DNA of 64,000 nucleotides from Camellia lanceoleosa (GCA_025200525.1 CM045759.1:6448001-6512000); one strand, 5' to 3'. Positions 46,449-57,559 are shown, numbered from the stretch's first letter. Translations and numbers: made by a program. The notes: a model not told the origin generated them from the letters alone.

Positions 46449-48688
46449 TCAAATAGCAGCCTTGCACGTCTTCTTATTGTGATTCCCATATTTCAAACAC
46501 CTCCCACACTTGATTTGCTTCACATTCTCACCCCTAGAAGGTATCCTCTTCTTCTTGTTCCGCCCGGGTTGCTTCTTCGTTATAGGAGGTTTGATAACCG
46601 AACTACTGGCACCGTCAAAGTTAAATCTCTCACTTGAAGGCACTGGATAAACAGATTCCTTGTATGACTCTCTAAAACAATCTACATGAAAAAAAGGATC
46701 AATGAAACCATACACATCCCTACCACTACTACGCAAAGCATGCACAGCATGACAACAAGGAAAACCATTCAATTACCATTCATGGCAAGAACAAGTATGT
46801 CTACCAATATCAACATAAAAAGAAATAGAAGAATGAACCTCAAGCACAGTATCACTAGCAACAATCACATCCCAAGACTTAGCTAGCTCCAAAGAGTCCA
46901 CCAACTTCTTTTCCATAATCGACACAATTTAAGTAGTCCATCTTCTAGATTCAGCTCTTCTATCCGACAATTGAGTCATGACTTGAACCCTAATCATATC
47001 AACCATACAAGTAATAGGCAACTCACGGGCCCCACCAATCCAATTATTGTAAGACTCGGCGGCATTAGATGACATCTCACCATATCGTTTCCCTCTAAAA
47101 AATGCATTGGCCCACTTATCATTTTGCAAACCATCCAACATACTATCAACTCTATCATTCCTAGCAATACGCCTTAATTTCTCCATATAATGTTGGAAAG
47201 AAGCAACCGTTGGCGCATAAGCACGTTTAACTAATATTTTCATCAAACACAGCTTATAGGTAGTACGAAGTCCCACCAATTTGTCAATCAAATTTCTCTT
47301 CAAATGATTCAAGCAATAAGCATGATGTGCATTGGGGAAAACCACCGAAAGAGCGTCTAGCAATCCATGTTGACGGTCCGACACAAAAGTCAATCTCCGG
47401 CCTGAACCAACAGCCTTTAACAACTGACTTAAGAACCACATCCAATTATCTTGATTTTTAGCATCAACAATCGCAAAAGCCAAAGGAAACAGACCTGCAA
47501 ACAAAATCACATCAAACTGCAAAAATTAACAGAATCACAACACAATAACACACTGACAAACCAAACCTATACTAACTGCAAATAAATACATACCTTGATT
47601 ACCATCCTTTGATGTTGCTGCAAGCAAATGCCCCTTGTAACGCCCCTTCAAAAATGTACCATCAACAAACAACAACGGACGACAAAATTGAAAGCCATAC
47701 AAACATCCATGAAATGCCACAAACAACCTCCGAAAACACCCACTACTTTCATCCACATCTAATTCAAACACACTTCCCGGATTCGTTCTCATAGCCGTCT
47801 CAAGGTACCATCGAAGCTGGTCAAAAGAAGTTGCAAAATCACCAAACAACCCACCTCTTGCCTTATCAACTCCTAACCATGCAACCCGATAAGAAACATC
47901 TATACCATATTGCTTCTTCAACTTTTTTTTAACTTCAATAGGACGAGTCAACGGATTATCACTAATATCATTTTACACAATATCAGACACAAGTCTAGAA
48001 CCAACCATTTTGCTACAAGATCTACGAGTAACAACCCCACAAGTATGCACATTATCCAACTTCATTATAAAAAAACCCCGGAATCCATCAACACCCTTCC
48101 ATGCACAAACCATTTACAACCCGTAGACGACTTCATCACACATTCAGCGGTTACTCTTGTTGCATCGTTCTTCAAATAATTCACTGCAAAACCACACTCA
48201 ACTGCATACTTAGCCAATGCAATGCGGAACGCCGGCACTCCACCTTCAAATTCTTGACCAACACTATGTATAATTCCCTTCCAACTAGCAGACAACAAAA
48301 CTCTCTCTGGTTCTGGATAAAAACTTCGCAACAAACCACCAACATCATCACAATCATTCACAAATGAACTCTCACAAGTTATAGAATCAATCCTACAAGA
48401 ATTACCATCATCAACCTCCACAACTCTCTTATCCCCCACAATAACATCAACAACATGACAACCACTACCACCTACCATTGATAGCATATTCCCCAAATCA
48501 TCATCACATTCAACAATACAATTAGAATATCCAGGAACAGAGAAAAACAAACAAAAGTTACCAACACTCAACTCCTTGAACTTCGCACATATTTTCTCAA
48601 CAACTTCATCATAACTACATCCCTCACTAATCTTAATAGCAGCACAACAATTACTGTATTTTCACATTAACATGAAACACCCCTCCAT
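46449..48688 (-). pseudogene. mudrA-like MULE transposase
   Basis: Minus strand. The start is ATG at 48688 (MEGCFMLM, then TGA at 48664, then KYSNCCAAIKISEGCSYDE). An N-terminal PB1/MuDR-like region runs to VMKSSTGCKWFVHGRV. A 7-base A-run at 48069-48075 shifts the frame, and TAA at 47975 follows. The MULE core reads YGIDVSYRVAWLGVDKARG and LLFVDGTFLKGRYKGHLLAA (first catalytic Asp). An intron at 47495-47594 keeps the phase into GLFPLAFAIVDAKNQDNWMW, then LTFVSDRQHGLLDAL (second Asp), then FFRGKRYGEMSSNAAESYNN. Stops at 46931 and 46775 interrupt the SWIM zinc finger (CSCHEW, LNGFPCCHAVHA). It ends with a zinc knuckle CGRCLKYGNHNKKTC. The family cuts and pastes Mutator-like DNA; this copy is dead. 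Confidence 0.88.
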
Positions 48689-48959
48689 ACTACAAAATCA
48701 CAAACCAACAAACAATTGTTCACAGATTCCAAACTGCAAAATTATACAGTTACAACATATCATTACCAACAGTGCACAATTCACAATTCCAAACTGCAAA
48801 ATTATACACTTACAACATATCAGTATCAAAAACCAGAATTCACAATTCCAAAATACAACTTCAAAACACGTTACACTATACAACAAACAAAATCAACAAA
48901 ATTAAAATCAAACAAACAAAATTTGCCAAACACAAACCACATATCACGCAAATTTGATT

Positions 48960-49098
48960 ATCTATATATACATACATATATATATCGACAAATACAAACC
49001 ACATACACACACAGACATATATATATATATATACATATATATGTATATCTATGTATCGACAGATACATACATACACATACATATATCTATCACCAGAT

Positions 49099-49140
<42 letters not shown>
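48960..49140. repeat. TA-rich and (GA)n microsatellites in transposase leader
   Basis: ACATATATATA runs at 48965-49090 are followed by (AG)n at about 49107-49140, in the presumed 5' flank of the minus-strand transposase gene. Confidence 0.85.
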
Positions 49141-49143
<3 letters not shown>

Positions 49144-49400
49144 ACGTACGCAGCTATCGCTTGTACACAGAGATTCAGATCGCACAACCAGATCCACCTC
49201 ACAGCACAATGAAATCGACCAAACAGCACAATGAGATCGCCACAACGAAGACAAATCGAGATCGCAGAGACGAAGATTTGATTTCCTTTTTTTAAATGGA
49301 TCAAAAATTTGATTTTTCACGTATATATAGATCTCAAAACAAAGGGTAATACAGTCATTTAAAAATACGAAAATAAAAAACGGGATCTCTAGGTATAAAA

Positions 49401-49794
49401 TTTAAAAAACTGTGGACCTATTAATCTATTAAAAATAAATTGGGATTAGAAGGGAAATAGTTCCCCTACATAGGACTACATGGTAATTTTTCCAAAAATT
49501 AATGGTTAAAGTTATTTTTATAAATTTTTAAAAATAATTAGGACCTAATCATGAGATTATAAATATCTGATTAATTTAATTTTTTACATGAATAATATTC
49601 TTGACGAATCCTATAATATTAACTGTTCATATTATCAAAAAAAAATTCAAGACGAACTTCTATAGAGAAACACAACAGACTATTGTACCTTGAAAGCAGA
49701 GCAACACCCCCAGATCCCGATACATGTGCTCATGGACTACTGTTAGCAAATTTTATCCGTGTAATCTAATAAATGTAAAGCCACTTGTTGTGTA
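49401..49794. other. Intergenic DNA, no gene seen
   Basis: AT-rich; no open frame of note and no element end recognised. Confidence 0.45.
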
Positions 49795-50026
49795 GGCTCG
49801 TTTGGGAACAGGTATTTTAATAATTTTTTGGTTTTTTAGTTAAAATATAAAGTAAAAAAATTAATATATTTGGAATGACTTTTTAACTTTTTACGAAAAG
49901 ATATACAAAAAGTAGAGAGAAAAGAAATTTTTTGATTTTTTGGTATAAGTTATAAGCTTTTTGATTTTTTTAATAATTTTTTGACTTTTTGATTAAAATG
50001 TTAACTTGCCAAACGAGGTTTTAGTA
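49795..50026. mobile_element. hAT-like MITE
   Basis: The left end GGCTCGTTTGGGAACAGGTA and the right end TTGCCAAACGAGGTTTTAG are inverted (CTCGTTTGG and CCAAACGAG). The body is repeats of TTTTTTGATTTTTT. About 230 bp, no coding. Confidence 0.65.
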
Positions 50027-50424
50027 TCATTAATTGTAGAAATTTTGTGTACAAAAAACTAACGTCATTTAACAATCTTACCTCAGCAATGATACCTACA
50101 TAAATAAATATATATATATACATATGTCTTGTGATAAAAAAAAAAAAAAAAATAGGTATTACAAAAAAAATTAGACGTAATTTTTAAACTTGATGTGACA
50201 ATTAATTAGAATATTTAAGGTTGTAACACACTTTTTCATATCTTTTCTAAATATCAATCATATCATTTATATATTATTAGGTCTAAAAAATAGACTTATA
50301 TATTATTTTCCTAAAAAAAGTAGTAAGAAGTTTAATAATGTGTAGGATTATCCTCCACACTAAGGCATAGTTTGACACTTAAATTTTGGTAAGAATTTGA
50401 AAAGAAAAAGAGAAAGACAAAAGT

Positions 50425-52148
50425 ATGAAAAAAGCCAAAAATTTGAATCTCATTAAAGGAGCTGACATTGGTAATACTGGATTGAATCTAACTCACCTGC
50501 AATTTGCTGATGACACCCTCATATTTTGTTATCCAGACTGGAATGAGATTATCAATTTAAGAAGAGTGCTATGTTGCTTTCAATTAATATCGGGGTTGAA
50601 AATCAATTTTCAATTTCTGTGCTATGTGGAGTTGGCACCAATGTTGATTTCACATCTCAAGCAGCTGAGTACTTAAATTGTTTGGTGGGTAATCTACCAA
50701 TTAATTACCTTGGTATGCCTCTAGGAGCTAATCCTAAAAGGGTTGCAACATGGGAACCCATCATTGTGAAGGTTAAAAAACGATTATCATCATGGAAGAG
50801 AAGGTATCTCTCTTTAGGGGGTAGAATTACATTAGTTAAATCAGTTTTATCTTCGCTTCCCCTTTATTATATGTCGCTCTTTAGAATTCCCTCCAAAGTG
50901 GCAAACACCATTGACAAGTTCCAACGATCCTTTCTTTGGGGGGATAGTGAAGAGAAGAAAAAACTTCATCTAGTAAGCTGGGAGGCCTGTTCTTTGAGCA
51001 GAAATTTTGGAGGTCTTAGGTTTAGGAAATCTAAGGTCAATAATGAGTCCCTTTTTTGCAAATGGTGGTGGAGGTTTGCTAAGGAACCTGACTCTCTATG
51101 GAAAAAAGTCTTATGTGCTAAAAACAATTTGAACACTAACTCCTGGTTGCCAAGCTCCTCAACCTTCAGGAATTGCTCAATGGTATGGAAGTCCATTTTG
51201 GACTTGGAAAGGTGTAATTCTAGAGTCCTCAATTTATTCCTTGCCAACCTACAGTTCATCTTGGGCGATGGAAGAAGGATCATGTTCTGGACTGATGGGT
51301 GGCTTTTTGAGTCACCATTGTCCTCCCTTTATCCCAGACTTTTTTCACTTGCAACTGATAAGGACTCCTATGTTCATCATTTTTTGAATCATCAGAATTT
51401 GGGCAATCAGTTGCAGTGGAGTATTTCATACAGGAGATCACTAAGAGCTTGGGAAGAGGACATGCACCATGATATGCTTGGAAGGTTGCAGCAGGTTCAT
51501 AGAAACAGAGATTCTGAGGAAGACAATCTCATCTGGACTCCCCTTTCATCAGGAATCTTCACTGTTAAATCTCTCTATGAGTTATTCGAGATCTCTCTTC
51601 AAGTGCCAACCTTTCCTGTAATGAATTTATGGAAGTCAATTGCACCTCAGAAGTTAAAAGCATTTGGATGGTTGGTGTGGTGGGGTCGAATAGCAACTGC
51701 AGATCTTCTTCTTAGTCGCCATGTAATCCATATTTCTATCCTTTGTGCATTTTGCGGTATTGAAGAAGAGTCTTCAGCTCATTTGCTTGTTCACTGTTAT
51801 TATTCTTGGAGGGTTTGGTCTGAAATTGTTAATTGGTGGGGCATTCTGTGGGTCACTCCTGGCTCTATCCAAGAGTTGTTAGTCTGGTGGTTTGGTCAGA
51901 AAAAGCAGCATTTGGGAAGATTTATTTGGGAAGCCTTACCTTTGGCAGTTCTCTGGACCATATGGATTGCTAGGAATGAAAAGGTGTTTAATTCCAAGGA
52001 GCCTATTTGGGTGGATTTGGTGGAAAGCATTGAGATCAAGGTTGCGTTTTGGGCCAAGCAATTGCTTAGCCTGCCAGATCTCTCCTTTCACGACTTTTTG
52101 TTTTGTTTACATGGCATCAAAGGCTACAGAGCTAGGATCTCAAATTGA
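50425..52148 (+). pseudogene. LINE ORF2 C-terminal part: reverse transcriptase end and zf-RVT domain
   Basis: The first frame, 50425-50620, has LNLTHLQFADDTLIFCYPDW, with the RT catalytic FADD, and GLKINFQ. A small indel near 50600-50620 then shifts the frame to SVLCGVGTNVDF. A long open frame follows to 52148 with INYLGMPLGANPK, RLSSWKRRYLSLGGRITLVK and FQRSFLWGDSEEKKKLHLVS. The zf-RVT region near 51590-51840 shows WKSIAPQKLKAFGWLVWWGR and CAFCGIEEESSAHLLVHC. Only the last third of a normal ORF2 is present; endonuclease and most RT are missing, so it cannot work alone. Apart from the frameshift it is remarkably open (525 codons), suggesting a young insertion. Confidence 0.88.
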
Positions 52149-52362
52149 TGTTTTGCATTTTTTGTTTTCCTCTTTGTATTTTTCTGGTTGAGTGCTCTTC
52201 AGCCTTCCTTGGGCTTGAGCCTGCACATGATTGGGTTCCTTAAAAGATGCCAACCTAGTTGGGATGTTTTTTTCGAGCTTTGATGCATTTGTGCCAAGTC
52301 TTTTTTGTACTTCTTTCTATCAATAAAATTTCCTCTTTTCTTTGCTGATCAAAAAAAAAAAA
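50425..52362 (+). mobile_element. 5'-truncated LINE with poly(A) tail
   Basis: It holds the C-terminal part of LINE ORF2 followed by a 3' UTR (GCCAACCTAGTTGGGATG, GCTTTGATGCATTTG), CAATAAAATTTCC and the tail TTTGCTGATC plus 12 A (52351-52362). The 5' truncation is typical. I could not fix the target duplication. Confidence 0.9.
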
Positions 52363-52700
52363 GTTAAATATAATGTGAATAAAATATAATTATATTTCAC
52401 GTATATTATACACATATTTTCATTTTTTTATTATTTAAAATCCCTTCCAAATTCATATTTCAAACCTAACATTATATGTTAAACATGCATAAAACTTTTT
52501 TATTCAACTACAAATTAACAAAAAGAAAAAAAGAAAGAGAGAGAGAATAAACTACAAATTGAATGTATAAAGATGATTTCCCATGCAAAATATGGCTTTA
52601 ACATTTTTTGATATTAGAGTACACATGTAGTCGTTAATTTCATGTGTGGACTTTATTTTACAAAGAGCATATATGTCTCCACCACACATTCATTTTTTGG
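52363..52700. other. Intergenic DNA, no gene seen
   Basis: AT-rich sequence between two LINE insertions; ends at the 19-base target duplication. Confidence 0.5.
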
Positions 52701-53832
52701 TTCAATTCCTGCTATATATATATATATATATTTTTTTTTATCAGCAAAGAAAATTTTCATTTAATAGTATGAAATTAAAAGTACAGGAAGATGACATGCA
52801 TCGAGAGAGATTCGGAAGTATAAAAATACCCCTACTACTGCTACTCGCACCCATACAACCAACCCCTAAGCCTCTCGATTTTTACACAACAAAGTTAAGA
52901 AGAATTTAACTGAAAAAGTAAACTACATGAATCCCCACATAATCATCCCACCAAATCACCCAAAACAAACTAAAGAAACCTAACCAACACCCCCAAAGAT
53001 TTCAACCACCCATAACAAAATCTAATCTAATCTAATCAACCCACCAAATCAACACAGCAGTCCACGCCTCTGCCAAGACCCACTCCACCTGCTGCTACAA
53101 CTCCCAAAGCCCCACGCCTCTGCTGCTAGCCCACGCCACTCCTAGGCTGCAACATCTCCCACATGCCCACACCGGCCGAGAAGACTTCATGGCCACCACC
53201 GGGAAGACTTCATGCTTCACCACCCGTACTGCAACACAAGAGAAACTCCAAGCTGCTGCAACTCCGTTGCTGAGGACCAAGCTACACCCACTGCCAGGAG
53301 GACTCCACGAATCCACACCTACTGCCGAATACACCCCACCCACAGATCTCCACCCCCTGCTGAAAACATAACACCCACTGCCACCATACCCACTGATCAT
53401 CTCCCACCAGGTCTCCAAACAAATGAAAAGAATATCATCCCTCAAAACTCTTACACGAAAAGGAACGCACGAGTGACAACGGGACAAAGCAGGACGGCTC
53501 CTCAAACTCTGAACCAGAGTGCACCCCTCAAGCCCCAACTCGCCAAAAGCGCCTGAAAAGAAATACTGAACGATCAAAATGACACTGGCGGCCAAGAAGA
53601 CCCTGGACAACAACGAAAAACACACCTAGGTGGAGAAAATGGGAGACTCAAGTTTATTGAACGAAATAACTAGCAGGCAAACCGAAACGAGTTAGGCCAG
53701 CCGACCGCCATAGCCAAAGGCGGTGGCCAGCCGGCCAAAAAAGAGGCCGGGGAAGGAGGTTTTTAGAGAGAGAGGGAGAAGAGGTTTTTAGAGAGAGAGA
53801 GAGAAGAGGTTTTTTCAATTCCTGCTATATAT
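52701..53832 (-). mobile_element. Internally deleted LINE-like insertion with 19-bp target duplication
   Basis: TTCAATTCCTGCTATATAT occurs at 52701-52719 and again at 53814-53832. Between them, on the minus strand, the insert starts with a CT-rich leader (CCTCTTCTCTCTCTCTC, repeated) and GGCCGGCTGGCCACCGCC, and ends with ACTATTAAATGAAAATTTTC, TTTGCTGATA and A9 plus TA repeats. The 3' end matches the tail of the LINE at 52340. It has no RT or endonuclease text. A 176-codon minus-strand frame (53095-53625) is open but resembles nothing I know. It looks like a leader-plus-tail LINE derivative mobilised in trans. Confidence 0.82.
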
Positions 53833-54606
53833 GTCGGGTCCATTGTCCTTCTGTTCCAAATTAGGGATAGTTGATTGGCCATGTCGTTCTTAAGATTATC
53901 AATGGTGTTTGAAATGCAGCTCGAAATGAGTTGTATAATATAAATTTAAAATTAGTATGATATGAGTTTCATCTAAAATAATTTTGATTTATAAATGTAT
54001 TTTTCTGAATTTTTTTTTTGATTTGTAATATTAACTTTAATAAAAATGAGTTAGTTGGAACTCCAAGAACACCTACTAATTTTTTTCCAGAGTTGGAGAA
54101 CAGAGGTTTACATATTTGACAAACAAAAATGTCATATACAAAATTCACAAAGATGTAATTGTGATATTTAACACTACAACATATAAGAGTTTATACAATT
54201 AAATTATAGCATGTGAGATTAAGGTTATGAGATTAATGAAATTTTTGGTAACTTATTGAATGTAATTGGTTATTGAAAGAAAGATGTAAAAAACTACACA
54301 TTATTTTCTTCATAGTCAAGTTGTGGCTTCTCCAATTTTATGAACTATTTGGTTCTATTTTTGAACCATTAATTTTTCATCCTACTTAACTATTGCATGT
54401 TGTTCATTGGGATAAAAAAAAGTTTAGAAATACAAAAATCGATTACATAAGTATACACAAATCTCTAGTATGATTTTGTAAGTCTCAAACATATGTGAAA
54501 AAGATTGTGTCCAATTTGATAATAGGTTTTCATGTACAACTGGAAGAAGTGTATAGCTCAAGGTGTCCTTACCTTATTCTGGCCCACCAAACAACTTATT
54601 GTAGTA
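53833..54606. other. Intergenic DNA, partly promoter-proximal sequence of gene C
   Basis: No gene. The last part (about 54560-54606, CTTATTCTGGCCCACCAAACAACTTATT) matches the upstream region of gene B (ATTATATTCTGGCCTAGCAAAC at 40738), showing that the promoter region of gene C was later split by the LINE fragment. Confidence 0.5.
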
Positions 54607-55470
54607 GCTCTTTTTTTTTTGTTGATCAGCAAAAGAAAAACTCTTTATTGATGATAACATAACAAAAACATGATGGTATACATCAACAATGAGAGGAGGC
54701 AAGAGCCAAATGCATCAAAGCAAACCACCCTAATCCCAACTAGGTTGGCACTAAGGAGAATGCACAATAATCTGCTAGCTCGAGCCCGAAGGTTGAAGAG
54801 AATCCAACCAGAAAGGGAAACAAAAACAAAAACACACAGCATCCTTAATCCCACTCCTATAACCCCCAATCTCACAGCAGCTGCCAGAAGAGGATGGGAA
54901 GACCACCATTCCTGACTAAAGCAAAACAGTAGGACATCTCACTTCAAACCAGAGCCAGACCAACCAACTGCAGCCCAGTCACAAAACCTTCCTAAAACCA
55001 GCGCACAATCATCTGCTAACCACTACTACAACACCACTGGCTAAGATTGATCAGCAAACCAATTCAGACCACCAAATATGTGTTACATAGCTACTGATTT
55101 GTGGCTTTGCACATCATCATATCAATGCACTCCAACAATTCAGACCAGCTTCCAAACTGCATACAACGAGACAAAGAACATCTCGATTTGTCAAAGCACA
55201 TATCGACCAACCACATCATAGCAGAGAATGAAACCATATCGGAGAGGATGAACTTGAGCAAACCCATCAAGAAATGACCAACTACTGGCCGAGGCAATAG
55301 CTCCAACTGCATTCCAACCATACAGCATTCAGAGCATAACAGACTGTTCTTCCTCCCACACAGATCAACCATGAACAGACCGTTTCATCACAGCTAGTGT
55401 TGAAGGAAGTCACCAATAGTAGGTAGCCACAAAATTCACTCCAGAACAAGCCAGTGTACTCTAGAATCCC
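54607..55470 (-). mobile_element. LINE 3' fragment, antisense, inserted in promoter region of gene C
   Basis: A T-run (54611-54620) followed by GTTGATCAGCAAAAGAAAAA is the complement of the LINE tail TTTGCTGATCAAA. Further in, the complement of GCCAACCTAGTTGGGAT and CTTTGATGCATTTG matches the 3' UTR of the LINE at 50425. The inner limit (about 55470) is set by where gene-C leader sequence resumes. Confidence 0.7.
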
Positions 55471-55489
55471 AGTGTACTCATCCTTTTAC

Positions 55490-55502
55490 ACATATATATA
55501 GA
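55490..55502 (+). promoter_or_regulatory. Probable TATA box of ankyrin gene C
   Basis: ACATATATATAGAC about 140 bases before ATG 55639, in the same relation to CTTCCATAATCCCCAAAGAGAAGTG as in gene B. Upstream elements are displaced about 0.86 kb by the LINE fragment. Confidence 0.55.
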
Positions 55503-55859
55503 CATGAAAACTCTTCCATAATCCCCAAAGAGAAGTGAGTAGTTTTGTGAGAGATCAACACCAGACAACTGACTTTCAAAGAAGTTTAACTTTCATATTT
55601 GTATATAATAAAGATTTCAAAAGGAGAGTCAAGTGCTCATGGATGCTACTTCCAGTAGGCAGGGAGCAAGGGGTAAGGTTACATGACATTATCATCCATT
55701 GCCATATCCTTTTCCTCTTGATTATTGTTTCTCGTTTATACCCTTTCTCATCACACTGTCCTTTCTTACTTTGCATTGTATGCATCAGTAGGATAGATGG
55801 TTGAAAAATTTAAGAATCAGACTCTTCCTACATTGTTTAATGGGGTTCACTTATTTTGA

Positions 55860-56079
55860 AAATAGGACTTTCAGAGGCAAAATTTTAAAAATATCGCTAA
55901 TAAATGTATTTTCAAAAAAAAATAATTCGGTTCTAAAAAGACAATAATTTATCACTAATGTTCAAATTTCATCACTAAAAATATAATAATGACACTTTTG
56001 GTAATAAAAGTATTTCGTTCAAAATATATATATATATATTTTCAAATTTTTGTCTCTAAAACCCTAATTTATTGTAGTG
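55860..56079. mobile_element. Fragment of a CACTA-type element end
   Basis: Read on the minus strand the sequence begins CACTACAATAAATTAGGGTT at 56079, followed by internal motifs of the form CTCTAAAAC and ATCACTAATG. CACTACAA is the usual terminal sequence of plant CACTA transposons. The opposite terminus is not seen, so it is a fragment or decayed MITE in the first intron of gene C. Confidence 0.5.
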
Positions 56080-56093
56080 TAACAATTTATACA

Positions 56094-56280
56094 ATGGAAA
56101 ATGAGTGAGAGCACTAATTAGTGCTACCACTAATGATGTAACAGTGAGTCCCACCATGAATGATTTGATATTTTGGCCTTGGTGTTGTATTTTTTTTTTC
56201 TTTTTTTATTGAGTGCCATGTCATTAGTGATCTTTTTAGAGCTCCAAAATTAGTGGTCTCTATCATTGTTGTTATACAAT
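56094..56280. mobile_element. MITE, copy 2 (inverted partner of 10537-10722)
   Basis: TGGAAAATGAGTGAGAGCAC, the palindrome AGCACTAATTAGTGCT, AGTGAGTCCCACCATGAATG and TTGGTGTTGTATTTT match copy 1 in the opposite direction. Ends GTATAACAACAATGATAGAG (complement of the right end) and ATACAATGGAAAATGAGTGAG are imperfect inverted repeats. Confidence 0.65.
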
Positions 56281-57559
56281 ATACTACTCCCCATGTTTGT
56301 GGAAAGTATTCTGATAGTGACATTTTTTACGGAACATGACATACAAGTCCAATTTTTAAATTTACTTTTTAAATTAGTGTATAAGTGAAATGATTGATTG
56401 ATAAGTAGAAAAGATGTGAGAGAAAGAATAACACATGAGAGTGATTTATTGATTGATCATTGAATTTGAAAAGTAGATCTAATTTTTAAATTTGAATAGC
56501 ACAACTCTTTTTTTTTTTTTAAATAAAAGAATATTGACACATAATAATTTATGCAATAGACAGTAATTTAATATGTAAATTATGAAATGTTTTGCAAAAG
56601 TGTTGTTTTAGACACTTTGATTGGTTTTTTTTTTTTGTTGGAAACGAATGCACACAATATTTGGATTTCTGCTTTTTTTTTTTCCTTCTCTCTCTTTATT
56701 TATTTATTTGTGTGTTTTGAATATATAATATAAATAAATAATAAACTTATCTATCTCTTTAATGATTTGGATTTTTAAATGAGTTAGAGATCAATTCTAA
56801 TCTGGCATCAAATTAGGCAATATAAATCTTATGTTCAAAACACACTGCGTAGGATACAATTAAAAAATATTGCACATGCTTGACCGTTAATATCTGCTGA
56901 TTAATATGTATGTTTGTTTGGTGATGGATGCATGGATGGATGCAGAGAACAAGGTTGAGGACTACCGGAGATACATACCACTCCTTAATGCTGCACTCAG
57001 GGGAGAATGGGATTCCGCCGAAAGATTCTTCGACCAAGACCCAGATGCACGCACTGCCCATATCACTGATGGAAAGGACACGGCACTCCACGTAGCAATT
57101 AAGAGTGGAAGGTCAATCGAATTTGTGAAGAAATTGGTGGATTTGATGCCGCCAGAGGCGCTGGCACTGCGTAACTCTTCCGGTTGCACTGCCCTTATCA
57201 GTGCTGCACTGTATGGAAACACCAAGGGTGTGGTTATCGTGGTAAAGAAACACCCTACCTCCTTATATATTCGCGGAGATCAGAATTTGTTACCGCTCCA
57301 CTGTGCAGCTAATAATGGACATAAGGACACCCTTTTGTATTTATTGAGTGTCACAAAGGAGGATGATCATCCAGTGTTCAAGCCATTCGCATACCCTTCT
57401 GGTGCTCTGCTTCTCTTACAAGTAATAGATTCCGAATTTTATGGTGAGTCACATCTTACTTTGCTTATTGCCCAATTAATACAAAATTGCTTAATCAAAA
57501 AGTAGTCACGAGAACGACAATGTTCAAATATTATAATCAAGCATCATCTAAATATAATT

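Larger units (their letters stand above)
41230..49400. mobile_element. Mutator-like element carrying ULP1-type protease and transposase genes (KI-MULE/Kaonashi type)
   Basis: A mudrA-like transposase gene on the minus strand (46449-48688) and a multi-exon ULP1 C48-protease gene on the + strand (41949-45797) face each other, with a short AT-rich spacer and a 48-bp tandem repeat between. Plant Mutator-like elements with captured ULP1-like protease genes (Kaonashi) are established knowledge. Noncoding parts share a private palindromic motif (see findings), which supports one unit. I could not find long terminal inverted repeats or a 9-bp duplication, so the outer limits are approximate: left after intron homology ends (about 41221), right beyond the GA-rich leader (about 49140). 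Confidence 0.72.
55639..57443 (+). pseudogene. Ankyrin-repeat gene C, first two exons, 3' truncated
   Basis: Exon 1, 55639-55672, reads MDATSSRQGAR and ends in phase 1 before GTAAGGTTACATG. Intron 55673-56945 holds a CACTA-like end and a MITE. Exon 2, 56946-57443, starts after GGATGCAG and reads ENKVEDYRRYIPLLNAALRG, then ankyrin repeats around DGKDTALHVAIKSGRSIEFV, SGCTALISAALYGNTKGVV and NLLPLHCAANNGHKDTLLYL, ending VIDSEFYG at GTGAGT. Both exons are open and the phases agree. No linker or PGG transmembrane exons follow; a MITE-like stretch and the KIC-like gene come instead, so only the ankyrin N-terminus survives. It is the reciprocal half of what remains of gene A, 48 kb away. Expression as a truncated protein cannot be excluded. 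Confidence 0.8.

Noticed and set aside
48876..49304. Frames over the TA and GA microsatellites
   Set aside because: YIYIY/LSLSLS text from dinucleotide repeats.
53095..53625. 176-codon minus-strand frame in the LINE derivative as a host gene
   Set aside because: It sits wholly within a transposon insert flanked by a target duplication and matches nothing I recognise; kept only as a note in the element entry.
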